NCBI RefSeq assembly: GCF_000685075.1
Contig: NZ_BAYD01000068.1
Coordinates: forward strand, 1-52,092
Length of the DNA: 52,092 nucleotides
Direction of reading: 5' to 3'
From: Paraburkholderia oxyphila NBRC 105797
Lineage (GTDB): Bacteria > Pseudomonadota > Gammaproteobacteria > Burkholderiales > Burkholderiaceae
In this document: positions 1 through 7,293 of the stretch, piece by piece
How positions within the stretch are numbered: position 1 is the first letter of the stretch
How the letters are laid out: each line of letters starts with the position of its first letter
The notes under the pieces: model-generated
Seen by the model: only the letters and a program-made list of their open reading frames with translations
Database searches by the model: none
Told to the model about the DNA's origin: nothing
Translations under genes and position numbers: made by a program

Positions 1-126
1 GCGCAGCAAAAGCTCCTCGAAATTGTCCCGGATCGTGCACCACTCAAACGAGGTCGCGCCCAGGGCTGCCGCGTAGCGCGCCAGTGCCTTGAGGCCCGGG
101 CAAGGTGCGGGAATGGCTTTCGAGTT
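1..126 (-). pseudogene. Partial or decayed coding fragment, cut by the window edge
   Basis: On the minus strand one frame is open from just after a TAG (127-129) to the left edge. It contains a protein-like run with ALARYAAALGATSFEW followed by CTIRDNFEELLLR. There is no ATG or GTG between the upstream stop and the edge, so as it stands it has lost its start or is joined to upstream sequence by a frameshift. I do not recognise the family. It could be a chance open frame, but the residue mix (spaced hydrophobics, WCTIRDNFEE) looks more like real protein than the other frames do. Confidence 0.3.
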
Positions 127-332
127 CTAATGCAACTAACAGCCTTGGAAAGTAGCGCTCAACTATCGCCGGTTCCCGGCGCACGGACCCCGCTAACAGG
201 GGAGGCCGGCGGAGCGTCCTCTTTCCAGCGGTGTGCGGGTGGTGGCGCTCAGCGCACATCTGGCGGACGCAAACGCATCGGGCACGGCGCATCCGATCGG
301 TCCGGCGAGCACACACGTGCGGCCACCGAGTG

Positions 333-440
333 TTACGGCAGGTTGCGGTTGAAGCCGTCCGCTTCCACAGTGCCGAGATACGCGAACGCCCACAGCGCGC
401 CCGCGATGCCGTGAATGGTCACGCCGGCCGCGGCGCAGGG
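333..440 (-). pseudogene. C-terminal remnant of an unidentified membrane or exported protein
   Basis: A 35-codon minus-strand frame begins right after a TAG (441-443) and ends with TAA at 333-335. It reads GVTIHGIAGALWAFAYLG then TVEADGFNRNLP, which looks like the C-terminal end of a protein with one hydrophobic segment. An in-frame GTG exists, but no ribosome-binding site precedes it. No continuation is visible upstream in another frame. I cannot name the parent family. It is most likely a remnant left by deletion. Confidence 0.3.
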
Positions 441-588
441 CTATGTCGGATAGGACCAAGGTCCACTATCGGCCTGGTCTTGCGTCCCCTACGATGACAT
501 ACGCGAATGCGGCCAGCCCCCCGCGTTGCCCAGCGTGGCCGCGTGCATGCACAGGAGGCCGGCTGCCGCCGCACCCGTGCAACATTTG

Positions 589-1365
589 ATGGAGGCCTCA
601 AAGGTGCACCATCTGAGCGTCGCATTGATCGTATTCGTGTGTGTCTTCTGCAGCGCTTTGCTCGGTTTGTATTTGCGCACCTTGCTTCCGGAGCACCATC
701 TGGGTGAGGACTCTATGGCTGTCGTCAAACTGACAGCTGGCCTGATCGCCACGATGGCCGCGCTGGTACTTGGCTTGCTGATCTCATCGGCGAAAAGCTC
801 ATTCGATACCGTGAACACCGAAGTCACCCACGAAGCCGCCAATGTCATCCTGCTCGATCGCGTGCTTGCCCAGTATGGGCCGGAAACGCAGGAAATCCGC
901 GAGTTGCTGAAGCAGATTGTTGCGACGGGAGTTCAGCAAGTTGCGTCAGCCGACGCAGCGCAGCTGGCACGGATGCACGGCCCCGAAGCGCTCAAGCGCG
1001 GGGAAAATTTCGAGCGCAAATTAGAGGAACTGTCGCCGCAAAACGACTTGCAGCGGCGGCTGCAGGCGCGTGCGATCGAGATGGCCGACAACGTGCTGGC
1101 CATCCGCGAACTTGGACTGCTACAAGCGGTGGGCTCGACCCCAACGCCGCTGTTGATCACCCTCGTGTTGTGGCTGTGCATCATTTTTGGCGCTTTTGGC
1201 CTGTTCACACCCCCGAATGCGACGGTCGCTATCGCGTTGCTTCTAGGCGCGCTATCCACGTCCGGCGCCATCTTCCTGATTCTGGAAATGAATACGCCAC
1301 TCGAGGGGCTGGTCACGGTCTCGCTCACGCCGATGCGCGAGGCGCTCGCCGTTCTCGGCCAATAG
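589..1365 (+). CDS. DUF4239 family membrane protein (bestrophin-like)
   Basis: About 258 residues. The layout matches the DUF4239 (bestrophin-like) family: a hydrophobic segment near residues 9-30, the family-like LLPEHHL stretch, a second segment near 44-66, a charged helical middle of roughly 110 residues rich in Glu, Gln and Arg, then two more segments near 190-235. It is predicted to sit in the inner membrane; function in bacteria is not established. The frame is open from 526, but I chose ATG 589 because the protein then begins just before the first membrane segment, as in relatives. No good ribosome site supports any of the starts. It stands alone between non-coding regions. Confidence 0.8.
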   Translation: MEASKVHHLSVALIVFVCVFCSALLGLYLRTLLPEHHLGEDSMAVVKLTAGLIATMAALVLGLLISSAKSSFDTVNTEVTHEAANVILLDRVLAQYGPETQEIRELLKQIVATGVQQVASADAAQLARMHGPEALKRGENFERKLEELSPQNDLQRRLQARAIEMADNVLAIRELGLLQAVGSTPTPLLITLVLWLCIIFGAFGLFTPPNATVAIALLLGALSTSGAIFLILEMNTPLEGLVTVSLTPMREALAVLGQ

Positions 1366-1659
1366 CAAAGCGAGGCGCGGGACCAAGATCCTGGGCTTGC
1401 AGTCCAGCAAGGCCAGTGCGCAGGATCAGTCATGGCTGCAGTTGCACGCGGTATAACCACCGCATAGGCCATTCGTGTTCGGGAATCGCCGCCATGATCA
1501 GAGGCGGTGGCGTCGGAATATCCAGGAAGAGGCTGCGATCCGCGTATCGCACACGTCGCAATCAAGCGGTGGGTCGAAGCCAGCAACGGGCACGGGATCT
1601 TCGCCTATGCTTTCAATTGGCAGCGCTCTGTTGCCAGTCGGGCAGTTGCAGGGGGAGGT
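1366..1659 (+). other. Intergenic region without a recognisable gene
   Basis: Between the DUF4239 gene and the cysteine-synthase-like gene. The reading frame of the downstream gene stays open back to 1507, but that extra stretch does not resemble the start of this enzyme family and is probably untranslated. I see no clear promoter, repeat or RNA. Confidence 0.4.
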
Positions 1660-2634
1660 ATGCGTGTGCGCGAGGGGTTTGCCGGATGTGTGGGCGACAC
1701 GCCGCTTATCCGGCTTGCCGGGCTCAGCGAGGAGACCGGTTGCGAGATTCTCGGGAAAGCCGAGTTCATGAACCCGGGCGGTTCGGTCAAAGACCGTGCC
1801 GCGCTCTCTATCATTCAGGATGCCGAGCAGCGCGGCGAACTCAGGCCCGGGGGCACCGTGGTGGAGGGCACCGCGGGCAATACCGGCATCGGCCTTGCCC
1901 ATCTCTGTGCGGCTCGCGGTTATCGCTGCGTGATCGTTATTCCGGAGACGCAGTCCCCCGCAAAAATGGAGCTTTTGCGCGTCCTGGGGGCCGAAGTCCG
2001 CCCGGTGCCGGCTGCTCCGTACAAGGATCCGAACAACTACCAGAAGATCGCCGCGAGGCTCGCCCAGGAGCTTGATCACGCGATCTGGGCGAATCAGTTC
2101 GACAATCTGGCCAACCGCAGGGCTCACTACGAGACGACCGGACCCGAAATCTGGCGTGATAGCGCTGGCACGGTCGATGCGTTCGTCAGCGCCACCGGTA
2201 CTGGCGGCACCCTCGCTGGGGTGGCCCGCTTCCTGAAGGAAAAGAACCGCAACGTGCGGATCGTTCTCGCCGACCCGCACGGCAGCGGGTTGTACAGCTT
2301 CGTGAAGACGGGCGAGATTCAGGTGGAAGGCAATTCGATTACCGAGGGAATCGGCTCCAGCCGCGTCACGGCGAACCTCGAGGGCACGCCGATCGACGAC
2401 GCCTACCGGGTCGATGACCAGTCATGCGTCACCATGGTTTACCGGTTGCTGCGTGAGGAAGGGCTCTATGTGGGTGGTTCGACGGGCATCAACGTCGCGG
2501 CCGCTGTCATGCTTGCCCGAGACATGGGGCCGGGACATACGATCGTCACGCTGCTGTGCGACCGCGGCGAACTCTACCGATCCCGTCTTTTCAATCCGGA
2601 CTGGCTCGAGCAAAGGGGGTTGGTTCCGGCATAG
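1660..2634 (+). CDS. Cysteine synthase / O-acetylserine sulfhydrylase family PLP enzyme
   Basis: A 324-residue fold-type II PLP enzyme. The Schiff-base lysine is in NPGGSVKDR (K44), the substrate loop is EGTAGNTGIG (residues 69-78), and the phosphate-binding loop is ATGTGGT (178-184). This fits a CysK-type synthase making cysteine from O-acetylserine and sulfide; related members use other nucleophiles, so the substrate is not certain. The C-terminus (EQRGLVPA) is shorter than that of heme-dependent relatives. Start choice: GGAGG at 1654-1658 is only one base from ATG 1660 but seven bases from an in-frame GTG at 1666, so the true start may be two codons later. Not in an obvious cys operon. Confidence 0.85.
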   Translation: MRVREGFAGCVGDTPLIRLAGLSEETGCEILGKAEFMNPGGSVKDRAALSIIQDAEQRGELRPGGTVVEGTAGNTGIGLAHLCAARGYRCVIVIPETQSPAKMELLRVLGAEVRPVPAAPYKDPNNYQKIAARLAQELDHAIWANQFDNLANRRAHYETTGPEIWRDSAGTVDAFVSATGTGGTLAGVARFLKEKNRNVRIVLADPHGSGLYSFVKTGEIQVEGNSITEGIGSSRVTANLEGTPIDDAYRVDDQSCVTMVYRLLREEGLYVGGSTGINVAAAVMLARDMGPGHTIVTLLCDRGELYRSRLFNPDWLEQRGLVPA

Positions 2635-2729
2635 GTGGCCAGTCAGTCAAGCATCCGTGATGAAATTCACCAGGTTAATGCTGGCCCGGCTGCGTTGCGT
2701 GCCCGATTCGGTTCGCAGGAGTCGCTAAC

Positions 2730-3458
2730 TTGCAGGATCGTTTTCTCTACTTCCCTGAGAAGGCTGCAATCGGTGACGTCGTCTCCGGCGGGCTTCGTGC
2801 GTGGCCGACACCCGCGGCGTTCCGCGGTCTCGTGGCCGAACCGGCTGGATCCGCGCGCGCCACCGCCATCGTCTTTCATGGCAATGCGGGGCATGCCGGA
2901 CACCGTTCGTTCTACGCGGCGGTGCTCACCCGGCTCGGGCTGCGCGTGATTCTTGCCGAGTATCCAGGCTACGGGCCGCGTGACGGCACGCTGGGCGAAG
3001 AGAGCCTGGTCGCCGATGCCCTGCAGACCATCGTGCTGGCGCATCGTCTCTATAATGCACCGCAGCTGCTCATCGGCGAATCGCTCGGCGCCGGCGTGGC
3101 GGCTGCGGCCAGCTCGCGTGAGCGCGACAAGACCGCTGGCTTGCTGCTGATCACGCCTTGGGACCGGCTCGAGCACGTCGCCGCTCATCACTTTCCGTGG
3201 CTGCCCGTGAAGTGGCTGCTGCGCGACCGATACGACAGCGTGACCCACCTGTCGTCGTGCGGCTTCCCGGTTCTCGTCGTGCTTGCGGAGCGCGACAGCA
3301 TCGTCCCCGCGCGCTTTGGCGAAGCGCTCTACGACGCGCTGGCAGAACCAAAACGGCTGATCGTGGTGAAGGCGGCCGACCATAACGACTGGATTGGCCG
3401 CGTCGACGAAACCTGGTGGCGGGAGGCGCTCGGCTTTCTGCTCAAGCCTTCGCGCTGA
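2730..3458 (+). CDS. Alpha/beta hydrolase
   Basis: A 242-residue single-domain hydrolase, probably cytoplasmic. It has the oxyanion strand VFHGNAGH (48-55), the nucleophile elbow GESLG (Ser118), an acid in AERDS (Asp189) and the catalytic His in ADHND (His218). It resembles the BEM46/YfhR-like group of small hydrolases whose substrates are mostly unknown. It starts at TTG 2730, supported by AGGAG at 2717-2721 with an eight-base spacer and no better ATG nearby. It lies 95 bases after the cysteine-synthase-like gene and may be cotranscribed with it. It converges with the NCS1 permease. Confidence 0.85.
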   Translation: MQDRFLYFPEKAAIGDVVSGGLRAWPTPAAFRGLVAEPAGSARATAIVFHGNAGHAGHRSFYAAVLTRLGLRVILAEYPGYGPRDGTLGEESLVADALQTIVLAHRLYNAPQLLIGESLGAGVAAAASSRERDKTAGLLLITPWDRLEHVAAHHFPWLPVKWLLRDRYDSVTHLSSCGFPVLVVLAERDSIVPARFGEALYDALAEPKRLIVVKAADHNDWIGRVDETWWREALGFLLKPSR

Positions 3459-3488
3459 ACCCGACCACCGGCTCCTGAAACAAGGTCC

Positions 3489-4946
3489 TCAAGCGCTGGT
3501 CGGCGCGGCCACGGTGCGCGGCCGCAGCGTCGCCATGATGAGATACGTGCCGCCGCCGATCCCCACACCGAAAAACCAGCCGTAGGTGTTCCACCAGGCC
3601 GGCAGCAGGTTGGTGAGGTTCGGCAGGAAGGTCGAGAACACGCTGCCGAGCGCCGCAGAGGCCAGCGCGTTGACGTTCCAGCCGCCTTCGTAGCGGTACT
3701 CGCCGTGCTCCTGATAGAGCGCGGCGACGTTGATGTTGCCTTTGGCCACCAGATAGTAGTCCACCAGGATGATCCCCAGCAGCGGGCCCATCGTGGCGCC
3801 GATGGCGTTCACGAAATGCGCGGCGTTGCCTTCCCACGGCGCGAACGGGTAGAGCACCAGCGCAATGGCCGCGGCGATGTAGCCGCCTTTCTTGAAGCTG
3901 ATCTGCCTCGGGAACACGTTGGAGATATCGAATGAAGCCGAGACGAAATTGGCCACCACGTTGATGCCCAGCGTGGCGACCGCGAAGGTCAGTGCGGCGA
4001 TGAGCGCCAATGCCCAGCTGTCGAATTTGGCGGAGATCTGCTCGGGGTGCAGCAGGACTTCGCCGTACACCTTGAAGGCGGCGATGGTGGTGACGCCAGC
4101 GACCAGCGAGAACGCGATCAGGTTGACCGGCAGGCCCCACAGATTTCCCTTCTTCACCGCGTCGCGGTTCTTCGCGTAGCGCGAGAAGTCGCAGAAGTTC
4201 AGGTATAACGCCGCGAAGTAGGTGATCCAGGTCGCGCCCACGGCCATCAGCGCCCAGAACGAGCCAGGCTCGCCGCTGACGCCGGCGTCCCGGGTCTTCT
4301 CGAGCAGCATGTTCATCGGAATGCCATGGCTGAACGAGAAGCCGCCGGCCTTGACGCACAGACCGATCGCGAGAATCAGCATGGCGACCCACACCGCGGG
4401 CCCCGCCCAGTCCTGGAATTTGCGCACCGTCTCCATGCCCTTCTGGATGATGAGCAACTGCAGCGCCCAGATGATCACATAGCAAATCACTTCCAGCCCC
4501 GAGTGGCCGAGCAAGCGCGTACCCTGGTGGAATTGCATCAGGCTGCTGCTGCGGATCAGCAGCGCGACCAACGCGCCCGAAGCCGCTGCCGTTTGCGCGC
4601 CGTACCAGAAGCAGGCTACGACGGCGCGCACCAGCGCCGCCAGATTGGCGCCCCACACACCGAAAGAGGCGCGTGCCAGCACCGGGTAAGGCACGCCGGT
4701 CCTTTCGCCCGCGTAGCCGATCAGGTTCATCAGCGCGAAGATCACCAGCGAGCCGAGCCCGATCGCGAGAATGAAGTTGGTAAAGTTGCCGCACAGCAGG
4801 AACAGGCTGGCGGCGAGGTAATAGCCCCAGAGGCTGTGCACGTCCGAGGTCCAGACGTTGAAGATGCTGAAGCCTCCCCAGTTGCGCTCCCTCGCGGGCG
4901 CGAGATCTTCGTTGTACAGGCCGGCGGAAGGGCTGAGGGTTTCCAT
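3489..4946 (-). CDS. NCS1 family nucleobase/allantoin-type permease
   Basis: A 485-residue polytopic protein with about twelve hydrophobic segments, typical of NCS1 proton- or sodium-coupled symporters for cytosine, purines, uracil, allantoin or hydantoins. Diagnostic stretches are NWGGFSIFNVWTSDVHSLWG near residues 20-40, GERTGVPYPVLARASFGVWG near 80-100 and the late DYYLVAKGNINVAALY. The substrate cannot be read from the sequence. I start it at ATG 4946, with GGAG six bases upstream; an ATG at 4952 would touch the ribosome site. No catabolic gene flanks it. The divergent debranching enzyme shares the upstream region, which has dyads at 5039-5064 and 5071-5080. Confidence 0.88.
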   Translation of the reverse strand: METLSPSAGLYNEDLAPARERNWGGFSIFNVWTSDVHSLWGYYLAASLFLLCGNFTNFILAIGLGSLVIFALMNLIGYAGERTGVPYPVLARASFGVWGANLAALVRAVVACFWYGAQTAAASGALVALLIRSSSLMQFHQGTRLLGHSGLEVICYVIIWALQLLIIQKGMETVRKFQDWAGPAVWVAMLILAIGLCVKAGGFSFSHGIPMNMLLEKTRDAGVSGEPGSFWALMAVGATWITYFAALYLNFCDFSRYAKNRDAVKKGNLWGLPVNLIAFSLVAGVTTIAAFKVYGEVLLHPEQISAKFDSWALALIAALTFAVATLGINVVANFVSASFDISNVFPRQISFKKGGYIAAAIALVLYPFAPWEGNAAHFVNAIGATMGPLLGIILVDYYLVAKGNINVAALYQEHGEYRYEGGWNVNALASAALGSVFSTFLPNLTNLLPAWWNTYGWFFGVGIGGGTYLIMATLRPRTVAAPTSA

Positions 4947-5038
4947 CTGCATCTCCTTTGAGCTCGTTGAAATCAGGCAACAACGACAGACCTCCTGGGC
5001 AGAGATACCGCTGTGCCTGAAGCGAGATGGTATGCAAG

Positions 5039-5064
5039 AACTGTAGCTACCTTGCCTTACAGTT
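5039..5064. promoter_or_regulatory. Inverted repeat, possible operator for the divergent permease
   Basis: AACTGTA and TACAGTT form a perfect 7-bp inverted repeat with a 12-base spacer, upstream of the NCS1 permease and facing the debranching enzyme gene. The half-site spacing fits a dimeric regulator bound on one face of the helix. No regulator gene is adjacent. Confidence 0.4.
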
Positions 5065-5070
5065 CCGAAT

Positions 5071-5080
5071 GGGTTAACCC
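5071..5080. promoter_or_regulatory. Palindrome GGGTTAACCC in the divergent intergenic region
   Basis: A perfect 10-bp palindrome seven bases beyond the dyad at 5039-5064. It may be part of an operator or may be chance; there is no other copy in neighbouring promoters. Confidence 0.3.
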
Positions 5081-5144
5081 TGACCACTATGCACCTGAAT
5101 CACGGGCAGACCAACCGGAATAACCACGAGGGCAGGACGACCCG

Positions 5145-7151
5145 ATGACGCGTCTTGACAGTCCTATCGACGCTGGCCGTCTCGACGACGAATGGCTCGA
5201 AGCGGACGGCAATGGCGGATTCGCGTCCGGCACGGCCGGCACCGCGCGTACGCGCCGCTACCACGCGCTGCTGCTCGCGGCGACGCAGCCGCCCACCGGC
5301 CGCGTGGTGCTCGTCAACGGCATCGAAGCCTGGATCGAGGATGGCGAGCGCAAAACAGCGCTGACGATGCAGCGCTATGCGCCCGATCTGCTCTATCCCG
5401 ACATCTCGGCGAGCATCGCGAGCTTCGCCACGTCGCCGTGGCCGACGTGGCGCTTCCTTCTGGACGGCGGCGCGGTGCTCACAGCCGAGCTGTTCGTTGC
5501 GAAGGCAAGCCGTGAGACCGTGCTGCGCTGGCGCCTCGAAGCACCGTCCGGGATCAAGCCGGATACGCGCACCGATGCACCCGCGTCGCACGCCATGCCG
5601 CCGGCGCCCACGCTGAAAGTCCGACCGTTGATGTCGGGCCGCGACTATCATGCGCTGCACCACGAGAACCCGGCGTTCGCGTTCGATGCCCAGATCGACG
5701 GCGAGCGGGTGCGCTGGCAACCGTACGGCGATCTGCCCGGGATTGTTGCCTTCTCGAACGGCAGCTATACGCATGCGCCGGACTGGTACCGCAGCTTCTG
5801 CTACCCGCGTGAACGAGAGCGCGGTCTCGACTACATCGAGGATCTCGCGACGCCGGGAGTTTTCTCGTTCGATCTCGGCAAAGGCGACGCAGTGATTATG
5901 TTGCGTGCGCAATTATCTACAGAAGCGGCCGGTACCCCTCATGGGGCCTGCGACAGCGCGGTGAGGCGCGCGGCGCTGCTTGCCGGCTTCGAGGAACTGC
6001 GCAGGGCGTCGCGCGGCTCGCGCCTGGAACGCTCCGCTGACACCTACATCGTCGCGCGAGGCGAGGGCCGCACGATCGTCGCGGGCTACCCGTGGTTCAC
6101 CGACTGGGGCCGCGACACCTTCATCGCCATGCGTGGCCTGCTGATCGCAAACGGCCGCCACGAGGACGCGGGTGCGATCCTGCTCGAATGGGCGGCGACA
6201 GTCTCCGAAGGCATGCTGCCGAATCGTTTTCCCGACGCCGGCGGTGTGCCGGAATACAACTCGGTCGATGCATCGCTGTGGTTCGTGGTTGCGGTGCACG
6301 ACTATTTCGAAGCGGCGAAGGTGCCGGGCGCAACGCGGCGTGTGTTGCAAGGCGCGGTCGACGCGATCCTCGACGGCTATGCGCGCGGCACGCGCTATCG
6401 GATCGCAGCCGATCCGCGTGACGGGCTGCTGCGCGCCGGCGTGCCGGGCGTACAGCTCACCTGGATGGATGCGAAGGCCGGCGACTGGGTCGTCACGCCG
6501 CGCATCGGCAAGCCGGTCGAAGTCGAGGCGCTGTGGATCAATGCGCTACGCATTGCGGGCGCGTGGGATGCGCGCTGGCGCGAACTCGAAGCGCGCGCCA
6601 GCGCCTCGTTCGCCGAGCGCTTCGTCGATCCATCGACGGGCGCGCTATTCGACGTGATCGACGTCGATCATGTCGAGGGCAAGGTCGATCGCTCGATCCG
6701 GCCGAATCAGATCTTCGCGGCCGGCGGTCTGCCGTTCGCGCTGCTCGAAGGCGATGCGGCACGCCCGGTCGTCACGGAGGTTCAAACGCATCTGCTCACA
6801 CCGATGGGGCTGCGTACGCTGGCGCCGGCGGACCCCGCCTATTGCGGGCGTTACGGTGGCGGCGTGCTGGAGCGCGATGGCGCGTATCATCAGGGCACGG
6901 TCTGGCCCTGGCTGCTTGGACCCTTCGTGGATGCATGGCTGCGCGTCAATGGCGATACCGCGGTACAACGCGCGCTCGCACACGAGCGCTTTGTCGCGCC
7001 GCTGCTCGCGCATCTTGACCGCGCCGGGCTCGATCACATTTCCGAGGTCGCCGATGGCGACGCGCCGCACACGCCGGGCGGCGCACCGTTCCAGGCGTGG
7101 TCGCTCGGTGAGTTGCTGCGCATGCTCAAACGGCTTGGCGATCCAGGCTAG
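5145..7151 (+). CDS. Glycogen debranching enzyme, amylo-alpha-1,6-glucosidase type
   Basis: A 668-residue protein with the two-part layout of bacterial/archaeal amylo-1,6-glucosidases (GH133-like): an N-terminal beta domain starting EWLEADGNGGFASGT (residues 16-30, RTRRYHALL at 36-43) and a C-terminal (alpha/alpha)6 barrel with WFTDWGRDTFIAMRG near 317, EYNSVDASLWF near 364, LTWMDAK near 439 and KPVEVEALWIN near 456. It should hydrolyse alpha-1,6 branch glucosyl units of glycogen-like glucans in the cytoplasm; no signal peptide is present. AGGA at 5134-5137 is seven bases before the ATG. It is first in a run with a GH63-like glucosidase; no glycogen synthase or branching enzyme lies in the window. 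Confidence 0.88.
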   Translation: MTRLDSPIDAGRLDDEWLEADGNGGFASGTAGTARTRRYHALLLAATQPPTGRVVLVNGIEAWIEDGERKTALTMQRYAPDLLYPDISASIASFATSPWPTWRFLLDGGAVLTAELFVAKASRETVLRWRLEAPSGIKPDTRTDAPASHAMPPAPTLKVRPLMSGRDYHALHHENPAFAFDAQIDGERVRWQPYGDLPGIVAFSNGSYTHAPDWYRSFCYPRERERGLDYIEDLATPGVFSFDLGKGDAVIMLRAQLSTEAAGTPHGACDSAVRRAALLAGFEELRRASRGSRLERSADTYIVARGEGRTIVAGYPWFTDWGRDTFIAMRGLLIANGRHEDAGAILLEWAATVSEGMLPNRFPDAGGVPEYNSVDASLWFVVAVHDYFEAAKVPGATRRVLQGAVDAILDGYARGTRYRIAADPRDGLLRAGVPGVQLTWMDAKAGDWVVTPRIGKPVEVEALWINALRIAGAWDARWRELEARASASFAERFVDPSTGALFDVIDVDHVEGKVDRSIRPNQIFAAGGLPFALLEGDAARPVVTEVQTHLLTPMGLRTLAPADPAYCGRYGGGVLERDGAYHQGTVWPWLLGPFVDAWLRVNGDTAVQRALAHERFVAPLLAHLDRAGLDHISEVADGDAPHTPGGAPFQAWSLGELLRMLKRLGDPG

Positions 7152-7293
7152 CCCGTCTCGGTACGCTGCGCCGCCTGGCTGTGAGCCGCAGCGCCAAAAG
7201 CGCGCTAGCATGTGACTCTCGACGCGCTCGCGCGCCGTCCGACGTGGTGCGCCCGAGGTACGACCCCGGCAGCCCCACGAGAGGGAGAAGCCC

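Larger units (their letters stand above)
1..588. other. Mostly non-coding left edge with coding remnants
   Basis: I see no intact gene before the DUF4239 gene. Two short stretches on the minus strand read like protein but lack start codons and are bounded by stops (1-126 and 333-440, listed separately). The rest shows no convincing codon pattern in any frame. A purine-rich AGGAGG at 553-558 lies about 30 bases before the likely DUF4239 start, too far to be its ribosome site. The region looks like decayed gene sequence plus the DUF4239 promoter. Confidence 0.5.
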
